A stretch of 64,000 bases of DNA from Chryseobacterium indologenes (lineage in GTDB: Bacteria; Bacteroidota; Bacteroidia; Flavobacteriales; Weeksellaceae). The position numbers and the translations under genes were made by a program. The stretch lies in the NCBI GenBank assembly GCA_002439165.1, contig DJTE01000038.1, positions 1 to 64,000 of the forward strand, written 5' to 3'. The notes under the pieces were generated by a model. It was not told where the DNA came from. It made no database searches and was given only the letters and a program-made list of their open reading frames with translations. This document shows, piece by piece, positions 1-8,860 of this stretch (within the stretch, counting starts at the first letter, position 1; every line of letters begins with the position of its first letter).

Positions 1-1
1 A

Positions 2-73
2 CAACTTTTGGGACTGATCCGTTTTTCCGAAAAATGGCTAAGGAAAAAGGCTGCGCCTCAAAAGACGGTATGA
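2..73 (+). CDS. possible C-terminal end of a gene entering from the left
   Basis: Frame 2 is open from the window edge to a TGA at 71-73 and encodes a basic amphipathic tail ending APQKTV. Frame 1 is also open, to a TGA at 97-99, so the choice is uncertain. Nothing in either tail identifies a family. If real, the gene would converge on the AraC gene whose stop is at 100. This is an inference from a very short stretch. Confidence 0.25.
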   Translation, partial: QLLGLIRFSEKWLRKKAAPQKTV

Positions 74-99
74 TTTTACACATAATTTTTGGGTATTGA

Positions 100-912
100 T
101 TATGCATTGGCTTTCAGCAGTGAGGGAGCAACTCCATATTTCTTTTTGAATGCAAAAGAAAAGTGAGACAAATCCTCAAAACCTGCTTCAAGATAAACAT
201 CCTTAGGTTTTTTATGATGTTCGGTTATCTGGTAATAAGCCAGTTCGAGCCGTTTGCTGATCAGCCATTTCTGCGGAGTGATGTTAAAATGTTTTTTAAA
301 ATCACGGTTGAAGGTAGAAAGGCTCCGCCCCGTCAGATATCCCAGCTTTTCCAATGGCATATTGAACATGAAGTTCCGTTCCATAAAGTTCACCAGATCA
401 ACTTTTCCCGGGCTGTCAAAATTGGCAAGTACACGGTCTACGTCAGGATTAATGGTTCTTAATATACTTATGGCTTCTGTAATTTTAAGAGTGGCTATAT
501 TTTCAGGAAAGATCCCGTTGATGTCAAAATAGGGAATCAGAGAATTCATATAGCTTTCCAGCAAAGGATGATTGTTAAAACAGTAGATACGCTGTTCCGG
601 AATAATCGTTGCCGGGAGATCAGTCTTTTCATAAAAGAGTTTCAGTCTTTCCACAGATAGATGAAGAACCACTGTTTTGTGGGGAAGTCCTCCTTTGGGA
701 TAATTAACGATGGTAGCCAGCTGATTCCTCGGGATCAGGAATATATCACCTGCGCAGAAATTATAGGTCTGATCTGCCTGGATGATTCTGGTTTCACCGG
801 AAATAAACCATACCAGCATATGATCTTCAAACATAAGATCCGATTTGAACAGCTTATCCTCATAGCAGGACAATTTAATCTCTTTGGTCAGGTATTTCGA
901 GATATGTTCCAT
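100..912 (-). CDS. AraC-family transcriptional regulator
   Basis: This 270-residue protein has an N-terminal cupin-like effector domain (about residues 25-100, with the glycine/acid-rich CAGDIFLIPR segment) and a C-terminal AraC double helix-turn-helix (about 172-268). The second helix-turn-helix shows the family signature around AGFEDLSHFSFAFKKKYGVAPS (residues 243-264). It is the last gene of a leftward run behind two short-chain dehydrogenases, with a 78-base gap to the nearer one. It therefore probably controls this run or responds to the substrate of the two dehydrogenases. The effector cannot be read from the sequence. Confidence 0.92.
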   Translation of the reverse strand: MEHISKYLTKEIKLSCYEDKLFKSDLMFEDHMLVWFISGETRIIQADQTYNFCAGDIFLIPRNQLATIVNYPKGGLPHKTVVLHLSVERLKLFYEKTDLPATIIPEQRIYCFNNHPLLESYMNSLIPYFDINGIFPENIATLKITEAISILRTINPDVDRVLANFDSPGKVDLVNFMERNFMFNMPLEKLGYLTGRSLSTFNRDFKKHFNITPQKWLISKRLELAYYQITEHHKKPKDVYLEAGFEDLSHFSFAFKKKYGVAPSLLKANA

Positions 913-990
913 GGTTCAGAACTGTATTTTAAAGGATTAAATATAAGGAATTTTATCATTTTTATTTGCCTGGAAATTCAGGATTTCCTT

Positions 991-1719
991 TTATGCACTC
1001 TGGCCTCCGTCGATCAGAAATTCCGATCCTGTGATGAAAGCTGCATGATCCCCCGCCAGATAAGTGATCAGTTTGGCTACTTCAGAAGGTTTACCGAACC
1101 TTTTTAAAGGAACAGATTCCAGCATGGCATTTTCCTGGCTGTCATTAAGGCCTATCTTCTGCATGATTTCCGTAGATACAGGACCCGGGCTTACGGCATT
1201 CACCCGGATTCCCCGGTCTGCAAGCTCCAGGGCGGCTATTTTCATCAGGGTATTTACCGCAGACTTACTGGAAGCATACACAGAGGCCATGCAGGGAGAG
1301 ATATGCGCAGAACTTGAAGACAGAAGGATAACAGATGCACAATCATTAAGCAGGGGAATGAAAGTACTCAGGGTAAAAAAAGCTCCTTTGAAATTAACAT
1401 TCATTACTTCATCAAACAGTTCTTCAGACGTAGACTCTATGGAGGCCGCCCTGGTAATACCCGCGTTGATCAGGAGAATGTCTATTTTTCCATAGCGGCG
1501 GGCAATTTCAGAAGCCAGAGCCTTTATATCCTTAATATCAGACTGGTCGGCAATAATACCCTGGGCACCAAGTTTTGTGCAGGCTGCATCCAGGGCATCT
1601 TTTCGTCTTCCGGTAATGACCACAGTGGCCCCCTCACTGATGAATTCTTCTGCTGAAGCATATCCTATACCGCTATTACCTCCGGTTACAACGGCAATTT
1701 TATTTTTTAACTGATCCAT
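991..1719 (-). CDS. SDR family oxidoreductase (FabG-like)
   Basis: A classical short-chain dehydrogenase/reductase of normal length (242 residues). It carries the cofactor motif TGGNSGIG (12-19), NAG (85-87), a catalytic serine in the SSSS stretch near 135, and YxxxK as Y148/K152, followed by the PGP turn (178-180). The residues GRRK (37-40) after the second strand favour NADPH. It lies 36 bases downstream of another SDR gene and upstream of an AraC regulator on the same strand, so the three are probably co-transcribed. The substrate is unknown. Confidence 0.93.
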   Translation of the reverse strand: MDQLKNKIAVVTGGNSGIGYASAEEFISEGATVVITGRRKDALDAACTKLGAQGIIADQSDIKDIKALASEIARRYGKIDILLINAGITRAASIESTSEELFDEVMNVNFKGAFFTLSTFIPLLNDCASVILLSSSSAHISPCMASVYASSKSAVNTLMKIAALELADRGIRVNAVSPGPVSTEIMQKIGLNDSQENAMLESVPLKRFGKPSEVAKLITYLAGDHAAFITGSEFLIDGGQSA

Positions 1720-1755
1720 TTTTATTTTTTATGCGTTAAACGATAGGTTAATACA

Positions 1756-2751
1756 CTAATCTGCATTGAAGGTAATTCCCGTAACTTCTTCACTCCATGT
1801 CCAAAGGCGTTTTGCACTTTCTCTGTCCAGCGAATAAGATTTTACACCCTGTCCTGCTGTATGGTCAGGGGACAGCAGTGCAACCTCCGCATCTTCACAG
1901 TAGACTCCTCCTATATCATTAAGGGAAGGGCTTACAGCGCACCATACCGTAGTGGCGGCTCCCTGAGGAATTGTTTTCAGTGAAGCCAGTACTTCCGGAA
2001 GCATATTTCCCTGATCATCAACAAATCCCATTTTCTGAAACAGTTCCAAAGAAGCTTCTCTGCCCAGTTCCGTTCCTGCAATAGATCCGGGATGAAGAGA
2101 ATACACCCTTACTTTACAGGCTTTTGCGCGCACGTCCAGTTCAAGAGAAAAAAGATTAACCGCTGTTTTAGACTGCCCGTAGCCCAGAAGTGTTTCATAT
2201 TCACGGGTAAGGAAGTTAGGATCTTCAAAATGAAAAGGAGCGAACTGATGACCCTGTGATGATACATTAACGACCCTTGCTCCACCGGCACTTCGGAGAG
2301 CAGGCCAAAGCCTTGCCGTTAGCTGGAACTGAGCCAGGTAATTGGTGGCCAGCTGAGACTCAATACCCCGTGCATCTTTACGGAACGGAACCCACATGAT
2401 TCCCGCATTATTAATCAGTAAATGTAACGGGCGTCCGGAAGCCAGGAATTTTTCCGCAAAACGGTCTATGGATGAAGGATCCATCAGGTCCATAGCTTCA
2501 ATTTCCACATTGTGAAGACCATGAAGATTTTCCATCGCCTTTTCTACGTTTCTGGCGGGAATAATTACCGTTGCTCCTGCGGCGGCCAGGGTCCTGACTG
2601 TTTCCAGACCGATACCTGTATTTCCTCCGGTAACGATGGCGGTTTTACCCGAAAGATCAATTCCTCTGATCACTTCTTCCGTGGTTGACTTCGCATTGAA
2701 TCCTGAATTGACAGGCTTTTGCATAGCCCCCTGATAATTGTTGGTTTCCAT
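1756..2751 (-). CDS. SDR family oxidoreductase, retinol-dehydrogenase-like
   Basis: A 331-residue short-chain dehydrogenase with an N-terminal extension of about 30 residues before the fold. Visible motifs are TGGNTGIG (41-48), NNAG (114-117), catalytic S164 in NVSSQG, and YGQSK giving Y191/K195. The overall plan (long spacer between Ser and Tyr, LHPGSIAGTELGR after it) matches the WW-domain-oxidoreductase/retinol-dehydrogenase-like subgroup of bacterial SDRs. It is the first gene of the leftward SDR-SDR-AraC run. Substrate unknown. Confidence 0.92.
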   Translation of the reverse strand: METNNYQGAMQKPVNSGFNAKSTTEEVIRGIDLSGKTAIVTGGNTGIGLETVRTLAAAGATVIIPARNVEKAMENLHGLHNVEIEAMDLMDPSSIDRFAEKFLASGRPLHLLINNAGIMWVPFRKDARGIESQLATNYLAQFQLTARLWPALRSAGGARVVNVSSQGHQFAPFHFEDPNFLTREYETLLGYGQSKTAVNLFSLELDVRAKACKVRVYSLHPGSIAGTELGREASLELFQKMGFVDDQGNMLPEVLASLKTIPQGAATTVWCAVSPSLNDIGGVYCEDAEVALLSPDHTAGQGVKSYSLDRESAKRLWTWSEEVTGITFNAD

Positions 2752-2879
2752 TGTTTTGTTATTTAAAGGTTACATGACAAAGGTATTCCGGAATTTCCTG
2801 TAACATTTTGTTGTAAAAGTCAATTTGTTTTGTTCTAACGGTCATGCTGACTGAGAATAACAGAGTGCTTTTCCATCAA

Positions 2880-2907
2880 TTGATCATAGTGTTTTTAACT
2901 ATATTTG
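2880..2907 (+). promoter_or_regulatory. predicted Bacteroidota-type promoter
   Basis: TTG at 2880-2882 and TATATTTG at 2900-2907 match the -33 and -7 elements used by Bacteroidota, with 17 bases between them. The -7 element overlaps a possible TTG start at 2905, which argues that translation of the next gene starts at the ATG at 2965. Confidence 0.5.
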
Positions 2908-2964
2908 AATTTGGGAATTAAAATCATCAAAAATTATAAACCAGCAATATTTAAACAGAATCAT

Positions 2965-3231
2965 ATGCCAATACCTGATAATATAAAAAGAGAACATGTG
3001 TTTCAGGCGATTATTAAAACCGACAGGGAGGGAATCCCACCCCGGAGAAATGCGCTCTGTTATAGTTTAGTTTACGCAGGAAAAGAATACCCGTGTAAAC
3101 TTATCATTTCGCGGGCTAATTTATTCATTAATGGTGAAGAGCTGGATCCTGATCCCAGAAACTTTACGACTTACCACGCCCAGGATTATCTTGAAAAATT
3201 AGGTTTTACCATTATTAATTTTAAGCCTTAA
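2965..3231 (+). CDS. standalone ScoMcrA-like N-terminal head domain protein
   Basis: An 88-residue protein made almost entirely of one small domain: an IxxEHVxxAI helix at the start, IPPRR, a SLVYAGKEYPCKLIIS strand-turn-strand, an acidic GEELDP stretch, and a final YLEKLGFTI. This pattern is known as the N-terminal head of ScoMcrA-type and other modification-dependent restriction enzymes, where it precedes nuclease or AAA domains. Here nothing follows it: the next gene is an AraC regulator. It may be a solo adaptor or a remnant. The start at 2965 is chosen because an upstream TTG (2905) sits inside the predicted promoter. Confidence 0.65.
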   Translation: MPIPDNIKREHVFQAIIKTDREGIPPRRNALCYSLVYAGKEYPCKLIISRANLFINGEELDPDPRNFTTYHAQDYLEKLGFTIINFKP

Positions 3232-3251
3232 AACAAACGCCTTAATACACA

Positions 3252-4007
3252 ATGCCCACAGAAATATCATACAGACCGCAATATCCGCTGAATAATTTCG
3301 TGGATTATATCTGGATAGGAACATCTCCCGATCTTAAGATGAGGTTTGTTCATCATGCGGCACTGTTTACCGAGCTGATCTTCAGTTATGGAGATTATTA
3401 CACGGTAGAAGGAATGAATACCGAAAAGATCAGCAGGGGTGCGGGACTTCAGGTGATATCAGGGTTGAAAAAACAGCCGTTCATCACTGAAGCTGAAGGC
3501 GTTTACAGGTGTATCGGCTTAATTTTAAAACCTTTCTGCTACGGAATACTGATCCGTGAATTGGGGACTCCCGGAATGGAAGCCATTTCTGAAGCTTTAT
3601 ATGACTGTCTGCTGGATGTAAAAACCCCCGATTTTAAGAAAGCTGAACATTATTTATTGAAACTGTTCGGGAAAATGCAGACCGATCCGGATCTTATGAA
3701 ATTTGAAAAATATCTGGGCTCTGACAGGGCAGGGAAGGGAATGCTTAAAGATTTCAGTGACCTTTTGCCGGTTTCCCGGAAAAGCTTCATTCAGAAATTC
3801 AGGAAATATTACTTTTTGACTCCCGGTGAATACCTGAATCTTTATAAGGTGAACAGAGCTGTTGCGCTTATAAAGACTGATCCGGCAGGACGGTTAACAG
3901 ACATCGGATTAGACTCGGGATTTTATGACCAGTCACATTTCATCAGGGTGTTTAAAAAAATGACCGGGCAGACTCCCAAAGAATTTTTAAAATCCGGGAA
4001 AAGGTAA
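3252..4007 (+). CDS. AraC-family regulator with DUF6597-like N-terminus
   Basis: A 251-residue regulator. The N-terminal part (YRPQYPLNNFVDYIW, then the SGLKKQPF and RCIGLILKP segments) resembles the DUF6597 sensory domain common in flavobacterial AraC proteins. The C-terminal part (about 165-250) is an AraC DNA-binding domain with the signature LDSGFYDQSHFIRVFKKMTGQTPKEF. It lies 20 bases after the small head-domain gene and just before a reductase gene on the same strand, but that reductase has its own predicted -7 element. Effector and targets are unknown. Confidence 0.9.
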   Translation: MPTEISYRPQYPLNNFVDYIWIGTSPDLKMRFVHHAALFTELIFSYGDYYTVEGMNTEKISRGAGLQVISGLKKQPFITEAEGVYRCIGLILKPFCYGILIRELGTPGMEAISEALYDCLLDVKTPDFKKAEHYLLKLFGKMQTDPDLMKFEKYLGSDRAGKGMLKDFSDLLPVSRKSFIQKFRKYYFLTPGEYLNLYKVNRAVALIKTDPAGRLTDIGLDSGFYDQSHFIRVFKKMTGQTPKEFLKSGKR

Positions 4008-4039
4008 ATTCTGTACAATTTTAGAACAGGTACAGGAAT

Positions 4040-4047
4040 TAATTTTG
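4040..4047 (+). promoter_or_regulatory. predicted -7 element for the RibD-like reductase
   Basis: TAATTTTG matches the Bacteroidota -7 consensus TAnnTTTG and lies 26 bases before the ATG at 4074. No clear -33 TTG is seen at the expected distance. Confidence 0.4.
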
Positions 4048-4073
4048 TACGGTAAATTTTAAAATTAAATTCG

Positions 4074-4610
4074 ATGAACAGGAAAAACAAGGTATTTATT
4101 GCCACAAGTCTGGACGGATATATTGCAGACAGGAACGGAGAAATAGAGTGGCTGCTTTCATTACCCAATCCCGGTAATGATGATATGGGATATCAGGAAT
4201 TTATCGCACACATCGATGCCATTGTGATGGGGCGGAATACTTTTGAGGTCGTATGCGGATTTGAAGAATGGTATTATCAGAAGCCTGTTTTCGTATTAAG
4301 TAACAGTATGACGGAAATTCCCGGAGAATTCAGAGATAGGGCTTTCCTCGTCAATGGTGAGCTGAAAGACGTTCTTATGGAAATTCATGAAAAAGGCTTT
4401 CATAACCTGTATATTGACGGTGGAAAGACCATTCAGGGCTTTTTGAAACAGGATCTGATCGATGAAATGATCATCACTTTGATTCCTTATTTACTGGGCG
4501 GAGGCATTTCTTTATTCGGGGACCTTCCTGAAATGCTCGAATTTGAGTGTACAGATACAAAGATCTTCCCGGGTTCAGTCGTTCAGAATCATTTTATAAG
4601 AAAAAGATAG
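4074..4610 (+). CDS. dihydrofolate reductase family protein (RibD C-terminal domain)
   Basis: The 178-residue protein is a single RibD_C/DHFR-like domain. It starts with VFIATSLDGYIADRNGEIEW and contains the conserved IVMGRNTFE and the cofactor-site motif LYIDGGKTIQ, followed by the substrate-end LIPYLLGGGISLF. Members of this group reduce pterin- or pyrimidine-like compounds with NADPH, but most are uncharacterised and there is no folate or riboflavin gene nearby. A strong bidirectional terminator follows. Confidence 0.9.
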   Translation: MNRKNKVFIATSLDGYIADRNGEIEWLLSLPNPGNDDMGYQEFIAHIDAIVMGRNTFEVVCGFEEWYYQKPVFVLSNSMTEIPGEFRDRAFLVNGELKDVLMEIHEKGFHNLYIDGGKTIQGFLKQDLIDEMIITLIPYLLGGGISLFGDLPEMLEFECTDTKIFPGSVVQNHFIRKR

Positions 4611-4652
4611 CCTTCTTCCGGGCAGGATTTTAAAACAGGATTTAAGATAGAT

Positions 4653-4682
4653 AAAGAGACCGGTTTCAATCTCGGTCTCTTT
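4653..4682. terminator. bidirectional terminator
   Basis: A perfect 10-bp inverted repeat AAAGAGACCG / CGGTCTCTTT (4653-4662 and 4673-4682) with a 10-base loop. It lies between the convergent reductase and DoxX genes and has A/T-rich flanks on both sides, so it can serve both. Confidence 0.85.
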
Positions 4683-4701
4683 ACCCTGTTCTTCATAAAG
4701 C

Positions 4702-5103
4702 TTAATCCCATTTACTCTTCACAGAAACCGCATATTTTCCGGCTCCTGTAAGGAAGAAGCTCAGGCCGGCAAGAAAATAGATCGCCAGAAGTTCCAGGGC
4801 CCAGCCTCCATACTCATTAAGTTTAAATATACTGCCGGTCTGGGCAAGAATAATTGCGGTAAAACAGTTTCCGGCAAAAATTAACCCTGCAAGCCTTATC
4901 CTGAATCCTGCGATGATCATTAAAGGAGCTATAAATTCACCTGCAAACACTCCATAGGCAAGGAATGGCGGAAGCCCGTGCAGGGTCATCATGTTCTCAA
5001 TAAATCCGATTCCGTGTACCAGTTTGCTGATTCCGTAAACCAGCATGGGAAATCCTACGGCTATTCTGCTGATCAGAATGCCCAAATCGATGTTTTTGTT
5101 CAT
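4702..5103 (-). CDS. DoxX family membrane protein
   Basis: A 133-residue protein with four predicted membrane segments and the DoxX features RIAVGFPMLVYGISKLVHG near the start and FAGEFIAPLMIIAGFRIRLAG in the middle. DoxX-family proteins are small inner-membrane proteins loosely linked to quinone or thiosulfate redox chemistry. It is the last gene of a leftward run behind an envelope protein (12-base gap) and a Crp/Fnr regulator. The precise role cannot be told. Confidence 0.9.
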   Translation of the reverse strand: MNKNIDLGILISRIAVGFPMLVYGISKLVHGIGFIENMMTLHGLPPFLAYGVFAGEFIAPLMIIAGFRIRLAGLIFAGNCFTAIILAQTGSIFKLNEYGGWALELLAIYFLAGLSFFLTGAGKYAVSVKSKWD

Positions 5104-5115
5104 TTTTATGATTGT

Positions 5116-5736
5116 TTAGAAATTATATTTTACGAATGCTCCGATATTTTCCAGTTTTTTTTTGCCATTGTTGAACTGGTCGAAATTGGAAGCGATACCG
5201 TATATTATTTTATCCTGTTTCAGTCCCAGCCGGAAAAACTGAAGACCTCTGGGGTAGCCGCTGCTGTCCAGATTCCCGATGGCCAGTACATTGAAATACC
5301 CCTGAAACCCCTCTTTCAGATAAGGAGAATATTCAAATGACACCGACTGTTCCAGAGAAAATCCCTTCTGATAGGTAGTTCCGATGGAATAAGAAAAAGA
5401 ATAGGCCGGACGGATGATCTTATACTGGGCGGAAAGCGTAAAGAAAGCTCCGGGATTTTTTATTCCTAACGCTGTGTTTATACTGATCTTTCTGGTGAGA
5501 GCATAGGAAAGAGTATTCCGTATAAAGAATATGTTGTCTTTATCCCGGGTGTATTCTGTATCGGATAAAGTGAGGTTGTTCAGTTTCATCCGGTCATTCA
5601 GCTGATAATTCACCTGATGCATATACGTATAGGAACGGTGTCCCAAAACAAGATCGGGAGTGTAGGTAAGTTTCTGTGCACTGAGTTCAGACAGGGCGCT
5701 TGCAAGGAAAATGACAGCAGCATATTTAGCCTTCAT
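5116..5736 (-). CDS. secreted beta-rich, outer-membrane-like protein of unknown function
   Basis: I start this gene at the ATG at 5736, giving 206 residues with a clear signal peptide (MKAKYAAVIFLASALSELSA, cleavage before QKLTY). The rest alternates polar and aromatic residues in short strands, for instance YTYMHQVNYQL, and ends in a C-terminal phenylalanine (FVKYNF). Both features are typical of outer-membrane beta-barrels. It is not a family I recognise. It lies between a Crp/Fnr regulator and a DoxX gene and is probably co-transcribed with them. Confidence 0.7.
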   Translation of the reverse strand: MKAKYAAVIFLASALSELSAQKLTYTPDLVLGHRSYTYMHQVNYQLNDRMKLNNLTLSDTEYTRDKDNIFFIRNTLSYALTRKISINTALGIKNPGAFFTLSAQYKIIRPAYSFSYSIGTTYQKGFSLEQSVSFEYSPYLKEGFQGYFNVLAIGNLDSSGYPRGLQFFRLGLKQDKIIYGIASNFDQFNNGKKKLENIGAFVKYNF

Positions 5737-5803
5737 AATGATATCCGTTAAAAATTCTACGGGCAAAATTATTCAGGCTCAGACGGAAAAAACTTAAGAA
5801 ATC

Positions 5804-6403
5804 TTAAGAAAGGTCAGACAGGTGTTTTTTTCTTAAATAGCTCAGATATTCTACCGTGATCCCCAGATAAGAGGCAATCATATACTGAGGAAAGCGCTGC
5901 TCAATATTGCGGTAGGCCCGGATGAAGCCGCGGTATCTGGAATAAGCATCTATCCTTGAATGTTCAAAAGTTCTCTCCTGAAGAGTTACATAGGCATTCT
6001 GCATTTTCAGCCTCCAGAATTCAGATAAAGCCGGAACTTCTTTATATAGGAGCTCCAGGTTGTTTCTGCTGATCTGTATGACGCAAGTTGTCTCATTGGC
6101 ACGGATAAACATTCTCGATGGCTGCCCGCTCAGATAACTGTACAGATCATTGATCCACCAGTTTTCGATCCCGAGCTGATTTATATTTTCTTTACCCTTT
6201 TCATCAATATAATAGGTATAAAGGCTGCCTTTGGCAATGAAACGCATATGCTTTGAAACCTGTCCTTCATGAAGCAGGTAGTCTTTCTTGCCGAGATGTA
6301 TGATCTCTAATTTGGAAATGATGGATGCAATATCTGCTTCCTCTAAGGTAATGACTTCTGTGAAATGCTGTATTAACTGTGATATGAGGGTATCCGTATC
6401 CAT
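5804..6403 (-). CDS. Crp/Fnr family transcriptional regulator
   Basis: With the ATG at 6403 this is a 199-residue regulator. Residues about 10-120 form a cyclic-nucleotide-binding-like barrel (IHLGKKDYLLHEGQVSKHMRFI, then KGSLYTYY). The C-terminus has the abbreviated winged helix seen in many Bacteroidota members (YMIASYLGITVEYLSYLRKK). No Fnr-type N-terminal cysteine cluster is visible, so an O2-sensing Fe-S cluster is unlikely. It precedes an envelope protein and a DoxX gene on the same strand and may regulate them. Confidence 0.9.
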   Translation of the reverse strand: MDTDTLISQLIQHFTEVITLEEADIASIISKLEIIHLGKKDYLLHEGQVSKHMRFIAKGSLYTYYIDEKGKENINQLGIENWWINDLYSYLSGQPSRMFIRANETTCVIQISRNNLELLYKEVPALSEFWRLKMQNAYVTLQERTFEHSRIDAYSRYRGFIRAYRNIEQRFPQYMIASYLGITVEYLSYLRKKHLSDLS

Positions 6404-6715
6404 GAAAAAGGGATTCTTTATAGAAAATATAAGGCTGCAAATGTACATAAATATTATGTCCTTATTGATAAAGGAGATCCGGGATTAAATCATCTGGAAG
6501 GCGCTCAGATTTTTAACTGAAATAAATAATGTAAAAAATTCATCATATATTAATTTTATATGATTTTTTTATTGATAAGCTAAAATAATTTATATAGAAA
6601 AATATCTATTTATGTAGCATGATATAAACTTAAATATATTCTTAATTACTTGTTTTTATATATTATTTTTGTTTTTTTTAATTTCATTGTTATTGTACTG
6701 TTATTAAATATTTTC
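6404..6715. other. AT-rich divergent intergenic region
   Basis: This 312-base stretch separates the leftward Crp/Fnr gene from the rightward TPR-HTH gene. It is very AT-rich from about 6520 onward, with long runs of A and T. I see no gene, no clear hairpin and no exact -7 consensus. It probably holds the two divergent promoters. Confidence 0.5.
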
Positions 6716-8272
6716 ATGATAAATATTTTTAATATTAATTTTTTTCTTAATAGTATTCCGTCTGGCTGTAAGAAGGTTGTTCTTCTTTTGTTGGTTATCT
6801 TTCAATCTCAACGGTACTCATCCCAGAACCGGGACGAATTGATGAAAATTGATAAACTGCTGAATTTGTCGGACAGCTGTGCGCAGGTAGATTTTGGTAA
6901 TGCATTGAAATTTTCAAAAGAAGCTTTAACTAAGGCAGAAAGGGCAGGTGATTCAGAAAGAAGAGCCTGGTCTTATTACTATATCGCACGCTCTCTGATT
7001 TTTTTCAGACAGTTTGACGAATGTGCCCCATACCTGGAAAAAGGCTTTCAGGAAAAAGCCGTTGAGGAGAATGTCCTGTTAAAAGCTTCGTTTTTGGATC
7101 TGCGGGCCGCTTATTACAGCAGAATGTCTTTATTTGAGCAGGCTTACCAGACTAATCTGGAAGTACTCAATCTGCTGAAATCCGGAACAGACCCTGAATC
7201 ACAGCTTATCATTTCAAAAATGTATATAGGAATAGCAGACTATTTTACGGAGCTGAAAGACTATAAGACAGCACACAGCTATGCTGATAAGTCTATTGCC
7301 GTTTCCGAAAAAATTCCTGTGAAAGAATATTTCTCCGTTAAACGGATTTACAGATACCGACCTTTTATCTACTTCTACAAAAGCTGGATTTATCTCCAGG
7401 AAAACAAAGCTGTTTCAGCATATCCTTTTGTTGAGAAAGCTTATGATCTGGCCGTTGCTGAAAAGCATAAATATATGGCCCCGTTCTATGAAATCTATGG
7501 TGACTATTATTTTCAGATCCATGATTATAAAAAAGCGGTTGACTTCTACATAAAAGCTGCAGAAAATAAAGAAATATTTATGCAGTATTCAGCCTATGTG
7601 GATTCTAAAATTGCCGCATCATACAAAATGCTGGGCAACCGTGAAAAAGAAGTTTATTATCTGCAGAAAGCAGAAAAGCAGCATAAGCTGGATCTGGATG
7701 GCGATAAAAAAATTGTTCAGAAAGAATTAGACCGGATTCTGCTGAAAAAACAGGCTGAAAAATCTGATTTAATGAAAAACAGTACATTAATTGTCCTGCT
7801 TGTGATTCTTACCTTTATCATCCTGCTGGCAGTTATTATAAACCGGTACCGGAAAATCAGAAAGAAAAAAAGAAAGATTATCGGAGAGCAGGAGAGAAGA
7901 CTTTCTGAAAAAGAATCCGAGTTAAAAGAAAGAGAAGCTAAAATTGAAAAACTGCAGCAGAAAGTTACAGAATCTTTTTCGGAACTCAATGATCTTGTAA
8001 AAGAGAACTCTTCCCGGTTTTGGGGACGGTTTCAGGAAGTCTATCCCGGTTTCTGTACAAAGATGCTGGAAGTAAACCCAATGCTGAAAGTCTCTGAACT
8101 TACATTCTGTGCCTATATCTATATGGGATTTTCTACCAAAGAAATTGCCGAATATACTTTTAAAGCTTCCAAAACCATTGAAAACAACAGGTACAACCTC
8201 AGAAAAAGACTGTACCTGAGTCCGGAAGAAGACCTGATGGTCTGGATCAGAAAATACATAGACGGAGCTTAA
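6716..8272 (+). CDS. TPR protein with membrane segment and C-terminal LuxR-like HTH
   Basis: From the ATG at 6716 the protein has 518 residues. A hydrophobic N-terminus is followed by tetratricopeptide repeats (about 30-340), a single membrane segment (about 355-378), a charged coiled coil (about 378-440), and a C-terminal helix-turn-helix with the LuxR-type pattern FSTKEIAEYTFKASKTIENN (from about 473). The TPR part would lie in the periplasm and the helix-turn-helix in the cytoplasm, so it may signal across the membrane. Two relatives lie at 27.4-30.3 kb. An alternative TTG start at 6650 would add 22 hydrophobic residues. It precedes a surface-protein gene and ends at a clear terminator. 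Confidence 0.85.
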   Translation: MINIFNINFFLNSIPSGCKKVVLLLLVIFQSQRYSSQNRDELMKIDKLLNLSDSCAQVDFGNALKFSKEALTKAERAGDSERRAWSYYYIARSLIFFRQFDECAPYLEKGFQEKAVEENVLLKASFLDLRAAYYSRMSLFEQAYQTNLEVLNLLKSGTDPESQLIISKMYIGIADYFTELKDYKTAHSYADKSIAVSEKIPVKEYFSVKRIYRYRPFIYFYKSWIYLQENKAVSAYPFVEKAYDLAVAEKHKYMAPFYEIYGDYYFQIHDYKKAVDFYIKAAENKEIFMQYSAYVDSKIAASYKMLGNREKEVYYLQKAEKQHKLDLDGDKKIVQKELDRILLKKQAEKSDLMKNSTLIVLLVILTFIILLAVIINRYRKIRKKKRKIIGEQERRLSEKESELKEREAKIEKLQQKVTESFSELNDLVKENSSRFWGRFQEVYPGFCTKMLEVNPMLKVSELTFCAYIYMGFSTKEIAEYTFKASKTIENNRYNLRKRLYLSPEEDLMVWIRKYIDGA

Positions 8273-8296
8273 CAGATAATTTAGTTTTGATAACGG

Positions 8297-8320
8297 GAAC
8301 CTGTAAAAGGTTCTTTTTTT
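8297..8320 (+). terminator. rho-independent terminator
   Basis: GAACC (8297-8301) and GGTTC (8309-8313) form a 5-bp stem with a 7-base loop, followed by a run of seven T. It lies 24 bases after the stop of the TPR-HTH gene. Confidence 0.8.
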
Positions 8321-8860
8321 GTGTCCGTTTTTATTCCTGGAATAAAAAAATGAGACCGTGCATCAGTAGGGAAAAGTATATAATTCTAACTTTTTTATTA
8401 AAAAAACACTGAGGTTTTATTTTTTGTAAAGTACTGATAATTAATTGTATTTAGTAAATAGAGGGCCTGATGAGGGCCTGTTTTTTTTATTTTTTTTGAT
8501 GAGTTTCATTCATTTGCAGCTGATTTTACAGCACATTGATGAGATCAGAAAAATACGATACAGCATTAATCATTGGGTTACCTGTTATTTCAGTTTCAAA
8601 ACTGAGAACACTAATCGCGATGCTTATTTTAATGTCACCTGTTTTTCTCTTTTCAGGTGCTGAAAAACATTTCAGGAGTTCAGGAAGGCAAACAGAAGGT
8701 CACTGTTTAAAAAAACATATAAGATCTCCGCTATTTCCGGGTACTCAACATCATAACCGGATGAATTGGCTGCTTTCTCTCTATATATAAAAAACACAAA
8801 TTCCTTAGGCAGACCAATGATCCCAGATCAATAATCAATTTATTTAAAATATAAAAGCTG
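8321..8860. other. long intergenic region upstream of the TSP3 surface protein
   Basis: About 540 bases without a convincing gene. At 8461-8480 there is a tandem GAGGGCCTGAT direct repeat followed by a T-rich run, which could act as a weak second terminator because GGCC is self-complementary. A short open frame at 8536-8790 has no recognisable features. The rest is probably leader and promoter of the gene at 8861. Confidence 0.5.

Noticed and set aside
8461..8480. Direct repeat GAGGGCCTGAT as a regulatory iteron
   Set aside because: Only two adjacent units before a T-run; a weak terminator is the simpler reading.
8445..8790. 72- and 84-codon plus-strand frames before the TSP3 gene
   Set aside because: Overlapping in different frames, with uneven composition and no recognisable features; more likely leader sequence.
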